DNA from: Staphylotrichum longicolle
Lineage: Eukaryota > Ascomycota > Sordariomycetes > Sordariales > Chaetomiaceae
DNA length: 64,000 bases
Direction: 5' to 3'
NCBI GenBank assembly: GCA_019096155.1
Contig: JAHCVI010000001.1
Coordinates: 10,788,001 to 10,852,000 of the forward strand
The notes under the pieces were generated by a model. That model had not been told where the DNA came from. It was given only the letters and a program-made list of their open reading frames with translations, and did no database searches. The first letter of the stretch is position 1, and each line of letters begins with the position of its first letter. Position numbers and translations under genes: made by a program. This document shows, piece by piece, positions 10,838-23,100 of this stretch.

Positions 10838-12390
10838 CGGACATGCTCGGTGTAGAGCTCAGGGGGGGTGTTGTGTCACGGTACAGACCGGAAGACTCTC
10901 TGTCTGGGATCAGGAGAACTGTGAAGAGGAGGGAACAACTTGTCGACAGTGACGGAGCACTCGGAGAAGAGGGCATACGACGGAGAGAGGTTCAACGGTC
11001 TGAGTGAAAGGGACAGCAATGCCGGATGCCGGCAACGTTGCACTTGGATCGGAAGAAGAGACACAAAAATGCCAGATCTAGTTCCGAGAATCGCACACGG
11101 ATCTGAGGTGTCTTTGTTGGAGAGGGCCCCCCAAAACCGAGAGAAGTCGCCTCACTGCTTGGTCTGGTCCAAAACCGGTCTTGCGCTGGCCACCGCCAGC
11201 TGGTCTGCGACTGGCCCCTTAGCCGGACACGCAAACCCAATTGAGCAACAGGGCGCCAAAAAATGGAGAAACATGGACGGTCGCTGGACGGTCCATGTGG
11301 CAGGCCAGCCCACAGCAGTGATTGCCAGCGCCTGGATGCTCTGGGGCACCCGTTGTTTGGAAATGGAACCCAGTCGTCAATTTGCTGCTGCTGCCCCAGC
11401 CAAACTGGCGGTCTGCGGCTCAGGGCGGTGCGTGATGCGCCATCCCCAGGACGGGCATAGCCAAGGCGCACGGAAACATCGAAAGCGGCAGAGCGTCAAG
11501 GCGAAACACTTCCGTCAGCGGTGTGCTTATTAGGCTGTCCATGGGGGAAGTCTGGGGATGTGCGCGCAGGCGCATATGCAGCTGGAGCAGTTTGCAGTAG
11601 CGGCACAGGCTGTTCGTCCTCCTCGACTGGTGGATGTTGTTGGGGAGAGAGAAAGAGCTGAGCATGAACCCCACAGAGTCTGGTGGGGACACTGAAGGCA
11701 TGCCAAGCAGCCCTGCGGAGTGGGGCGACTCTCGCGCGGGAGCATGAAAATGGAAGGCAACGGCCAGTATTGGACCTCTCCAGTTCGGAGAAATAAATAC
11801 CGCTCTGAGAGAGCCCGTTCCGTCGCTGACACAATCTTTGAAACCTACAAAATGAGGCTTCAGGTCCGACAGCAATCAACCTGGTTCCACTCCCCCCATG
11901 GCTGCTTGGTCCTGCGGGAAAGCGGACCCCGGATTCAGCACGACGGCGATTGGCCCGCGGGCTCCCGGCCGTCAACGAGATTGGCCGCCTCGAAATTCCG
12001 GGCCTTGCTCCGTTGTTCCACGCGCCAGCCACTCCCCATCCACACGATCCCGCTGGGGCTGACCAACGAACGACTTCCGGCGAGGCACCGCGACGCAGCC
12101 GGATTACGGACATCTCGCGTGAATACGGATATGCCGCAGTCCAAAACACCGCATGAACACCTTCGTGTCGCAGCGTCAGCCACTTCGGTCATTTGACAGC
12201 ACTCTCACGCATGCAAGAGACTGAAACAGGACCTGCGTCCCGGACGGAGCATATATCTGATTTGCTGTATCCCGATGTAAGGTTACAGTTGGCATTGTTC
12301 AAAGCAATTCCGCTCTGGACACATGCCTCTGCTCGTCGATCCCCGGAGACGTGTGTGTTTGCCCAGCAGCTCGCAAGGCAGCTCAGAGCC
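10838..12390. other. Long intergenic region, SprT-like / F-box
   Basis: About 1.55 kb downstream of the F-box gene and upstream of the SprT-like gene. Several long open frames exist (10940-11533 plus; 11496-12149 minus), but their compositions look like random GC-rich translation and none shows a domain. Not called as coding; it could hold leader, trailer or a non-coding transcript. Confidence 0.4.
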
Positions 12391-14685
12391 TCAGACCGAC
12401 GCCGGCCGCACGCCGCTGTCAAGCCCCAGGTTTCTCACAAACCGGACGTCGTCCGCCTGCCTCTCGAGCGCCCGCAGCATCCTCTCGCTGTACTCGGTCT
12501 GCGCAGCCAGCGCCTCGTCGTCGCGCGCCTCGAGCGGCTCCTCAAAGTCCTCGGCCGTGAACCCCGGGCGCGCCGAAAATGTAACCAGCCCCAGCTTCTC
12601 GCCTGTCCAAAAGAGCAAGTCGTTGTTGTTCGTGCCCCGCCCGCCATCCCCCTTGTCGTCGCCCGCCGCAGCCACAACGGGTCTCGTCGGCAGCAGCTTC
12701 CGCGCAATGTCGTCGGACCCGGGCATCGACGCAAAGATGGAGGGGCCCTGGCTCCTTTCGCTGTGCCCGATCCTGCAGCGGCGCACTTCTGTGAATCCGT
12801 CGCGCTCGAACCACTTGATGTAGCCCGACCCGTCTGAGACGGCGATGCGCGCCCCGTGGTTGACCACCGAGAGCAGCTTCGAGTGCGAGCACGTCTGGCG
12901 GTTCTTGAACGTCGAGTTCTGCAACCCGCCCGGCGCCCCCACGTGTGCCGTCGCGTCGGACGTGAGCCCGTAGAACTCCAGCGAGCCCTTCGTGTTGTAC
13001 TCGCCGCACGCGATCAGCGTCCTGCCGCCGGTGACCGTCTTGGACGCTTCGACCTGCTCCAATGAGAGCTCGCCCTTCCGGCGCAGCTCGCTGTCCAGGG
13101 TTGAGAAGGGATAGGGGAGGGAGGTCATGCTGCAGAGCCGAGCGCCCGAGTGGATGGAGCCTCTGATGGCGGGGAACTTGCGCCGGTCGTAGTGCAGGAT
13201 GTTGGAAAAGCGCCCTGCCACGTAGATGTCGTCTGATAGGTCTACCTCCTGACCGGGATGTTGGAGATGGAGGATGCTCAGCGGCCCTGGCTGAGATAAC
13301 GGCGCATATGGGGGCAGCGGCTCGTCGTCAAAGATGCTTCGAAGGCTCCGCTGGTAGAACTCGTTGGCTCCCATCCTGTCAAAGCCGTCTATCGTTTCGC
13401 CCTGGTCATTCTGTGGCGGTTTTCGCGCCCTGTAGTCATGGAGGTGGATCCCGAGGCTGGTCCCGACGGTAAGGGGCACCGTCCGACTCGCCGCGGACAA
13501 GGCTGTGATGGACCAAGGAAACGACTCGCAGTCGACAACCGACAGTCGCCGCAGATCAACCTCAATGAGGTCTACACAGACTCGGTCAGCAACCTGTCAC
13601 CTCTCGGAAACTTGGGATCTTGGAATCGCGGTTGTGGTCACACTTACGACTCTGCACGGCGAAAAACGCCCTATGCTGCCAACTATCCACACTCACACAC
13701 TCCGTCACCCCGGAGTCAATCCTCTTGGACCTCCGACTATTATCCGCCCCGGGCCCGTCAATAAACAAGATCCCCGGCCGGCTCCGCGCCACGATCGCCC
13801 CCCTCCTTCCCCTCGTCCCCGCAACATCCCACAGACAGACCCCGCCATCGTCCAACGGCGACACCGCCAGCACCGCCTCCCCCGCTTCTCCATCCGGGTA
13901 GTACAGCGCGACCCCGCGCGCCTCGACAAAGTCCGCGGCCGACGACGCCGCCGCAGCCGGCCCTTGTCCTGGTCCTCGCCCTTGCCCCTGCCCGTGAGTA
14001 CCGCCGTCGTATGCGTTCTGCATCCAGTTGACCGCCACGGGCCCGTGCCGGTGGATGTACTCGTCGTACCACGACACGCGCTCCGACGGGAAGCAGGGGT
14101 CCCAGTTGGCCATGATGCGCACGCGCTCGCGCTCGCGCGCGTCGGCGGCGCTGTAGACTGAGATTGGTGCCCCTCCTCCTCCTCCTCCTCCTCCTTCTCG
14201 TCGGGGGCGTCTCTGCCCGTCACCAGCACCGTCGCCATCGCCATCGACGTCTAATACGCCGCCGAGTATGCCGGTGGCATTGTTGCTGGTGGTGGTGGTG
14301 GTGGGGGCGCCATGGCTATGACCGTTTCGGGGAGTGGGCAGCCAGGGATTGAGATCGTTGGTATTGTTAAGGAGGCGGCGGCGGCGGTCAAGGGTTTCGA
14401 GGAAGGTGGACTCTTGCAGGCAGCGGGCGCGCCAGAAGCCGTTGTCGCGGGCGAGGTTATGGAAGCCTCGCGACACGAGCTGGAGGGTGGTGATTTCTGG
14501 GGGGTCGAGAACTGCGAGGGGAGAGAAGAGGTGGAGTTAGCATCGGATAGTCATAGTCCCATTTCATGGTGCGCGGTTGGGAAGTTTGTAAAGACGTCGA
14601 TGATCCGAAAGTGTAGTCATCTTTTTGACTTACATGACAGAATGTGGAGCAGAATTTCCCCCGGCAGGTCTGAGAGACCCGCCAT
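12391..14685 (-). CDS. F-box protein, large, probable SCF substrate receptor
   Basis: F-box proteins link substrates to Skp1-Cul1 ubiquitin ligases. Exons 14634-14685, 13648-14511 and 12391-13571 give 698 residues. Splicing exon 1 to exon 2 rebuilds a textbook N-terminal F-box: LSDLPGEILLHILSFLDPPE, ITTLQLVSRGFHNLARDNGF, WRARCLQE. A low-complexity stretch follows (Thr/Asn run, Gly8 run). The remainder has beta-propeller-like segments (ISVYSAADARERERVRIM; GGVCLWDVAGTRGRRG; GGRTLIACGEYNTKGSLEFY; HGARIAVSDGSGYIKWFERD) suggesting a degenerate WD40-like substrate domain, which is inference. The second intron (gtaagt to gtgtag) joins FFAVQS to HLIEVDLRRLSVVDCESF. The target protein cannot be inferred. 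Confidence 0.85.
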
Positions 14686-16390
14686 GACTGGTGGTGGCGG
14701 GGATGCGGGGGCGCTCTGTCTGCCCTCCGCTCTCCGAAAATGCGGTGATGTAGGACGAATCAGTGTTTGGGGAGAAAGAATAAAAAGATATGGATGTCTT
14801 TTTCCCCGAGTCACTCTTGCGGGATAAAGGTGATTCACAAAAAATAATGCCTCCGTTGTAGGACCACAAAGTAAGCACCGGCCAGTCTAGACTGCCCCCA
14901 CAGTTCGTGTAGGACTCAGTTTTTGGAAGCTTCAGGAATGGATTCCGGGTGGGCCGGATGCAACCGTCGAGGATCCGCAGGGCGAATACGGCGACCAATC
15001 GCGAAGTGATCGTCGCTCGCGAGGCAGCGGAAAAGCGGGGGTAACAGCTCGTGAATTACAGACTAGCCGTTTTCGTCAGTACATGGGAGTGTAAATGCGA
15101 GGAGGCGATTCATTATCGATAAGTCTCTTTCAACGACATGCGTTCCTTCCAGAATCGGTCTGTGACTTACACACACGCCAATTCTCCCGCGAGCTTGTTT
15201 TGTAGACTCCGGTCTCTGATTTTGCACGTTGTCTGGGAAGGAGATGGCTACTAAATTAGATTACTTTTTACACTTGTCGAAGCAACGGCTCCAAGATATT
15301 GATCCCGTTCGTGGTGCTTGCAACAAGTCGAGATTAAGTGTGCTTGAATATCCAGTGGTTCATTAACGACTGTTGTGAGGTGATGTGTCGAAGAGAGTAT
15401 GTATGCCGAGGTGTGATCCTTCCACGAGACTCCCGTTGATTACTAGCAGCAAAGCACTTGTTTGGCCTTTTCCCTCCACAAGACGGGTGGATTATCCTTT
15501 GATCCTACGACTCCCAGACTGCAGCGCTTGGGGCTCCTTCCCTTGTTATTTCATCAGAAAATGAAAATGCATCGAGTACGGGTTTCTTGCAGGCGTCTTG
15601 TCCTCAGCCTTACAGTCAACATCTGTCCGGGTTCTGGAGTCACAAGGCCATTGTCGGATGTGTCTTGGGAGTAGATGTTTGTTGATTGTACCAGAAGGTA
15701 AGAGACTCGAATTACAAAGTAGTTAGGGCAAGAAACCTGCGAATAACCAAGGTCCTCCGGGTTATGTTCCGTATCAATCTCAACGATGGTGAAGGTCCTG
15801 GGACAAAATGTGTGCAGAATGTGGGCGAACATAGTCCAAAACACCGACCAAATCTTCAGTGGCCTCTCCTTCTTACCCACCTCACCGCCGCCGTGCCCTT
15901 CTTCCCTCCATCTCACCAACTTTGTTTTACCCCACCCCTCCTACCACTCCTTCCCTCGTTCTCACTCGCCTCGTTTCTGCTTACAATCGCGATTCAACCT
16001 TGTCAACATTGAGTTTTACCTTCTTCATCCTTCACCTCGTCCAACTACCAACACCAATCGGTTTGACCGCACAACAATTTCCACCATCTCGTCACATCGA
16101 GGCGCGCTTTCCCTATTTTCTGCGTTCATCAACAACACCGTCATTACGCCTGCCGCGAATGCCAATATTTCCATCGATTGAACAACACCGAGTTCACGAT
16201 TGGCAATTGCCGCTGCTACCAGGCCGGAATACCGCTGCAGATTGTACGGTGAACGAGCCTCCAGAGGTGTGTATCCCCAAGTTTTTCCTGCCGCTCAGGG
16301 AGCAAATAGACACTTGGCCGTGGGAAATTGAGAGCGAAAAAAAGAAGAAAGAAAAAGGCCTAACATCGAGCTGCAGAAGGCACCGCAATC
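14686..16390. promoter_or_regulatory. Divergent promoter region, F-box / two-helix membrane protein
   Basis: About 1.7 kb between divergent starts. The last 550 bp is C/T-rich (from about 15840) and resembles a long transcribed leader with several short upstream open frames, which might restrain translation of the gene at 16391. A purine-rich run lies just before that ATG (16338-16360). No gene is recognised. Confidence 0.45.
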
Positions 16391-19300
16391 ATGTCTGGCA
16401 AGAACGACGGGAAGGCCAACGAGGACGCTGAGTACTGGGACTCAACCGAGGGCCCATCACAAATCTCAATCAACGAACCTTCCTTTCGACCCTACAGCCC
16501 GCGGTCAATCACACCAAAGGGCACCTTGTTCACCAATCTGGGAGAGGCTCACCAAGCCATCACTTCGCGATTGGCATCGCGGTCTGCTGGAAATCATATC
16601 CCCGAGACGCTGCCCCAGCCCTCGTCTGTCTCTTCGGTCAGCGCCTTCAGCACAGCGGGCTCAGCTGAGAGCCTGATGAGCGTTCACCCTCTGGAGTTTA
16701 CCAAGCCAAGCGGTCCAGCTCGATGCGTGACGCCGTTCTTTGGGACTGCATCGACAAGCGCTGAGCGTCGCACGACACCCATTGACCCGTCTCCAAATGT
16801 TTCTCCCTTTGCGTCCTCAGTTAGCGGCACCAAACCTGTTCAAGACAATTTGAATCACGGCTCTAGAGAAAATTCGGCCTACTCCGAGCCTCTGAAAACC
16901 GGCAACACGGTGGAGGACATCTTCGATCGTTAAACGAGATGCCCCCGACTGCATCCATTCTGGAGCTGCATCAACGGCGTTGAGCCGCTGAACATCAATC
17001 ATTTGCATCATTCAGAGGCGGAGATGCAGGGAGTGAATGATTGTTCTCCCGACATTCGGCGTGCCCAGACAGGCATTGATCTGAGCAAGCATCACTGGGA
17101 GATGTACCATCCCGTCACCGAACCACCTCAGATTTCTTTGCCAGAGCTCTCCCATGCGCAAGGACGAGCAGCCAATTCTATGAGGGGTTCCCGTGGACGC
17201 CCACCCAACTTTAGTCGCCCTGTTCCTTCAGTTCGTTCTGTTTCCGACCCCCCAGACTTGCCGACTTTATCCACCAGCGGACTCGCTTTGAGTTACGGTA
17301 GACCGTTGCCTCAGCCCGTTCGTGAAGACTCAAAAGATCGAGCCTGCCCGGAGAGCGATACCAGCCATGTGAGCTCCAATGCTGGATTGTCCACCGATTC
17401 CGACGAGGATCCTTTCAAGTATGATCGCGGCTCCTATACCGTTTTTCTACAACCTTCAAGAGAGCGAGAAGTGAGCGCCGCCCTTCGACGTGTAAGCGGA
17501 GAGAGCACCACTATCGGCAGCGGAATCTTCCAGCACTCCCCGTCAAAGGAGCCCGCTACTCCACGTCTCGCTCAAAGCAACAATCCTTTTGTCGACAGAC
17601 TGCAATGCTACCAAGCTCCAATCCTTGAGTACGATTGGGATGATGAGGAGGGCCCCAAGGAGGTCAAGATTTCGGTTCGCTCGCCGCCTGCACCCCCGCC
17701 GTCCCCAGTTCAACCAAAGATTGGTCTCAGCCAATTCGTTCAGGAACTGGAGAGTCAGCGTTGCCGGAGGGATATTCACACTCTCATGAGCGATGGCGCT
17801 GATTGGGAGACTGTCGCTACCAGTGTCGGCCAATTTGACAGCAACCGTGCTCTTGCCTCCTCGACGGGGCTGAGTGGGAGCCACCCGGTCAAGATCACAG
17901 GGAGCAGCATTGCGAATTATTCGGATACCAGCAGCATTCATGTGCCCCAGTTCGACGCCTTTTCCTCCTCGAGAGAGCGGATTTTGCAGTACCCTGCTAC
18001 TGACTGCACACCGGAATCTCGTTACCGTCGCACCCTCAGGGACACTCGCCGCCCAGTGTTTCTGCCCAAGCCGCGCATTCATCGCGTCAACGGTTATCTG
18101 CAGAACTCCCACCGTATGTTCACCGATCCAACTACTGGAAGCAGCGGGAACTCAACCAGGAGCGCGCTCGTCGAAAAGCTCAGCTCCTCAATCCGTGCCC
18201 GCAGTGCCAGGAAGCGCGAACAGCGCGGCATGTCCCTCAACAACCCGGAGCGTTGGTCCAGATCCAAGTTTGAGTCACTGGATTCCCTCTCCTCCACTTA
18301 CTCGGAGCAATCCAAAGGCATGGATGGAGCCCAAACTGCTGGCAGTGCTCATCAGAGCAGAGCCACGTCCGCACCCAGCAAGAAGAAGCACAGCGAAGCA
18401 ACTGGCGGTGAATTTCAGGAGGAACAAGGCCACGGAGCAACGAGCGCGTCCCCTCTCCCCAAGGAGCCTCCAGTCGCTCATTTAAAGGGCCTCAACCCTA
18501 CTGAACCTCGTCTTTCGCAGCAGTCGTTTGGTTTAGGGTCACCGACATTGTTCAGCTTTCCACTGATCAGCCTGAAAGAGGCTGCTCAGCGTGTGGCACT
18601 CCGCAAAGAGATTGAGGACGATGACGACTGCACTGTCACCAGCGGCGCGAGAACTCGCAAGAACTCCAGCATGGATTCGTCCAAGGCAACTCAGAGGACA
18701 ACGCCTCTCACACCTCATCTCAGGAAGCCGGTTCCTACCCATTCCCGCCGTCCCACATCTGCCAGTATCTTGGGTATTTCTGAGCCGCACCACGGCTACT
18801 CTGGATGCGCTCAAGGTATGTTAATCTCCCACCACAGCAGTAAACGCTCGCGGACACCTCGCTCCCTGCCCGCTCCCCGTCCACAGTGTTGACTAAATAC
18901 AGAGAGCATCATCATCGGCCACCAACGCGGCATCTCCAACGTGACCTCCTACAAGAGCGGCATCCCGCTGGTCACCGGCCGCTCAACCCTCTCGCGCTCC
19001 TTCCGCAACCCCTACGAACCCAACCGCATCACCTCCCTTCGGAGCAGCCACCATCCCTACCTGCGGACCGCCACTCCGGCATTCGACTCCCCCCCTTGCC
19101 TTGTCGCGCGCGACAAACGCGACGGCGCCCGCGCCGCCCACGAGAAGGCCGACCTCCGTCAGCTCGCCGCAATGGAATCGGGCTCCCCCTTTGGCACCCT
19201 GACCGACGAGGCCTACTTGTCGTGGGAGGCCCGCAAGCGCCGCCAGGGGTACTACTACCTCATGTGCATCCTGTGCCTCTTCCCCTTCATCGCGCCCCTG

Positions 19301-19486
19301 GTGTACCGCGGCACGTTTGACGCGGCGCTGTCGTGGTATACGCGCGGCGAGACGGCGTCGCTGACGCGGCGGCAGCGGCGCAACGTCTTGGTCCTGGGGG
19401 TCGTCATCTCGGGGGTCTGGGTGTGCGCGCTGGCGGTGTTTGTCACGGTCGTGGTCAGCCGGAAGCAGCAGCAGCTGCATGTTTGA
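16391..19486 (+). CDS. Ser-rich protein with two C-terminal membrane helices, unknown function
   Basis: Conserved-looking hypothetical protein, 973 residues from exons 16391-16928, 17016-18815 and 18903-19486. The first intron has an unusual GTTAAA donor but a branch-like cgctgaac and a ttcag acceptor; it removes the stop in CGTTAA and joins VEDIFD to QAEMQGVNDC. The second (gtatgt to tacag) joins CAQ to ESIIIGHQRG. The first 800 residues are Ser/Pro/Arg-rich and probably disordered, with many SP/RSxS phosphosite-like motifs. The C-terminus has two membrane segments, YYYLMCILCLFPFIAPLVY and NVLVLGVVISGVWVCALAVF, separated by a basic loop (TRRQRR), and ends SRKQQQLHV. A large cytoplasmic tail anchored to a membrane is the best description; function is unknown. 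Confidence 0.82.
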
Positions 19487-20109
19487 GGTTGTCACATTGC
19501 CGTGCCTCACTCTTCTTTTACTTTCATCTCTTGGGTCTGATGCATGGGAGATATTGATGGTGTTTTGGCCCTGGCATGGCGGCGTTGACTAAGAGATCTT
19601 GGGTGGCGATTGATCTCTATTGCACTTCTCTGGTGGTTTTCTTTGCTTCTTTTGTGTTGAGTTGTTCTTGCCACGCTTTTATGACATGGCTGGCTGGGAA
19701 GGGAGAAGATACAGGACAATGGAAAACAGTAGGTGGTGAATTGGAGGGTTTATGTTAGGTTAGGAGCTGCGCCAGATTTTTCTCAATACACATGATGGAG
19801 AGTTACCACGATTTGTTTGGGTGAGGTGGTGGGCATGTAAACATTGGTGACTCATTTTCAGGGGCGGACACGTTGAATGCAACTGGGGACTCTTCAAGGC
19901 AAACCGTGCAAAACGCTGTATGTATTTCTGTTTTTCTCCCATTACGCAGTAAGACAAAATGACATTGAAAAATAAGCAGACGCCATGCGCTTTTTAATCC
20001 AATGCAGCGTCGGGTTTATTCCCAACGCGTTTCCCATATCCAACGCAACAACAACAATAACAACGAGGCTACAAATCAAAGAATTTTCATCCAACCCCTC
20101 AAATCCGCC
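19487..20109. other. Convergent intergenic region, membrane protein / ABC transporter
   Basis: T-rich then A-rich sequence between converging genes, probably 3' untranslated. No feature beyond that is supported. Confidence 0.4.
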
Positions 20110-23100
20110 TCATTTCTCCCCAAACACAATCCCCCTCAACTTGTCCCTCTCCCCGCTCTCCTCACACATCGCCCTAAACATGCCCCCCTCTCCGCCCTTC
20201 TCCCACAGCTCCCGCGGCGTGCCAAACTCGGCCACGCGCCCGTCGCTCAGCACCAGCACGCGGTCGAAATCGGCAATGGTGCTCAGCCGGTGCGCAATGA
20301 CAATCAGCGAGGCATCCGTGAACTCCTCGCGGATGCTGCGCTGGATGAGCGCGTCGGTGTGCATGTCGACGGCCGACGTCGCCTCGTCGAGGACCATGAC
20401 GCGCGGGCGCGAGACGATGGCGCGCGCGAGGCAGAGGAGCTGGCGCTGGCCCTGGGAGAGGTTGAGGCCGCCCTCGGAGATGGGGGAGGCGAGGTTCGTG
20501 AAGGGATTGATGTTTTTGGGCGTGGATGGCGTGGTCGGGGTCGCGGAGCCGGAGGCGGCGGTGGACGAGGAGATGAGGTGGACGCGCTCCAGGCAGTCGC
20601 GGAGCTCGGCATCGGTGTGGTGGTCGAAGGGGTCGAGGTTGGAGCGGATCGTGCCGGAAAAGAGGACGGGGTCCTGCGGGATGATGGCCAAACGAGAGCG
20701 GAGATCGTGAAGCTTGATCTTGGAGATGTCCAGGCCGTCGATGTGGATGCTGCCTGACCGCGCCTCCAAGAAGCGGAACAGAGCAAGAGTCAGGGATGAC
20801 TTGCCGGCGCCGGTACGGCCCACAACGCCAATTCGTTCGTTCCGGTTAACGTTGAAAGTAAGACCCTTGAGGACGGGCGGCAGGTCTGGGGCGTACCCGA
20901 CGACCAGGTCATGCACCTCGATGCGGCCTTCAGTAGGCCAAGCGGCAGGAGGGCTCTTGCCGCCGAGCTCCTCAGTTGGCAGCTCGGTGTACTACATGTT
21001 ACGTCAGTCTTGTACCTCCCAACCATGGATATCATGATCCTTACCTCAATAATCCGCTCCGCAGCGTTCATGTTCAGCTCGACGTTCGCATACAGTCGAA
21101 TAGTCCACATCACAGCGCGCTCGAAAACTCAAGCGCAAAGGCGAGCGCAAAACAGCCAGAGCCGAGTCGATCCCGGGAGTGAGAAGGATGAGAATCGCCA
21201 CGAAGCTTGAGAAGAACGAGCCCACGAGAGACATGCGCCAGCCCATCCACCTGTTGAAAAAAGGTGCCACGTCGCAGTTGAGTAATCGTCGATCTTGCGG
21301 TACATGCGCTACACCTGAGCCTTGTCGAAACCACGGATGGTGGTGACGCCTGTGAGCGCCGAGCCAAATTGCTCGAAGACGGGCGATTTGGTGGTGCTCT
21401 CCAGCCGCTTGACCGGCCGCGCCGCGTTGAGATACCGTCATAGTAAAGTAAACAGATGACGAGAAGGATGGTGGCGAGGAGGACAATGTACGGTGAAACG
21501 AAAACCCGAAACGACCACGGCCATGAGACCCAGGAACGAATTGGCACCAAAACTCACGGAGTTGGCCAGTTGCGAGTCAATCGTGTTGAAGTCGGCGGTA
21601 TACCGGTTCAGAAATGCGGCCGACGGGGGACCGTGTCAAGCCATCTGATGGGAGTGCGGAGAATGGTGAAGTTGAGCTTGGCAAAGAGCTTGCGGCTCGC
21701 GCGGATCGAGCCGTACGATGTACAAAGAACTTCAGGGTCCCGATAACGGAGGAAGCGACAGCGAGGGCGACGTAGATGCCGAGATAAAAGGTTAAGGTGC
21801 CGGGTACGCCCGTCGACGGCGCGGACATGGCGTGGATGGAGGTCTGGCGGACACCTCGGCGTACGAAAAACCGTACTCGCTGAAAACGTTGGAGCCTGCT
21901 GGCTTTGGGCACTTGCTCCTCGTAGTTACCCGTCCAGATTTTCAGCCACCATGAGCGCCCTAGATGCCGTTAACATAAAGAACCAAGGTGTTCGGAGCTA
22001 ACACACGAAACTTACCAAGACTGAACCCCTGGACAAGCAGGAAGATGAACACAGCAAACGTCCAGAACAGAAACCCACCGCTGTCTTTGAGATAGGTCGA
22101 GTAGATATGCTTCCTTACCGCACCTTGCTCACGGGTTTCCTCCTCGACAAACTTGCGAGCGGCCGGCGTCTTGGAGGCGACCTTGACCAAGCTGTTATCG
22201 TCTGCCGCACCATCTTGCTCCCGCTCCTCCACCGACGAGCCATCTGAGTTCACGGCGGTGGCCAGCTCATCAGCCTCAATCTCCTCGGCACTCTGCTCAT
22301 GACTCTTGATCTTTTGCAGGGTGCCTTCTTCACGAAGCTCCGACAGAAAACCGGAATGTAAAACGCCGCCGTTCCCGAGCTCAACCAGATACTTGGTCTT
22401 GGGCTCGCAGAGCGCGACATGGTGCGTGACCAGAATCCTCGTCCTGCCAACGGCCAACTCCCCGCTGAGACAGTTCTCAAGAATATGGCGTCCGACGTGT
22501 GCATCGACGGCACTGAAGATATCGTCCAGAACAAGGATCCCGGCTCTGGAGTAGACAGCCCTAGCAAGAGTGACGCGCCACTTCTGGCCACCGCTGAGAT
22601 TGATGCCGTTTGCGCCGATTTCGGTGTTCTCACCGTCGTTGAGCATCTCTAGGTCCTTCTTCAAAGCACACACGCTAACGGTCCTGTTGTAACGCTCCTC
22701 ATCGTACGGCAGCCCAAACAAGATATTGTCCCTGATGCTGGCGTTTTCGATCCACGGGATCTGCGCAACGTATGCAATCGCGTCGGGGATGATCCAGTTG
22801 TCCTTGTTCACCTTGTCGTCATGCCGTTCGGACAGTGGCGGCGCCCTGGGGACGTAGAGAGTCCCTCCCAAAAGATCCACTTCGCCCAAGATTGCGGCCA
22901 ACATGAGTGTCTTGCCCGTGCCCGTCTTGCCGGAAATGACGGACAGTTCGCCCTTGGGAAAGGTGACGTTGACGTTGCGGAGGACAAACCTCTCTGCCTC
23001 GTCAATCTCCTCATCGGCCGGCCAAGCAATGGAAGCATTGTCAAAGGATACTTCGTCCGAGTCCTTCGAGATCTTTTCCACCTCTGGAGAATTCAGGTAT

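Noticed and set aside
10940..12149. Long open frames in the intergenic region (197 codons plus, 217 codons minus)
   Set aside because: Random-looking composition, no splice-supported continuation, no family resemblance.
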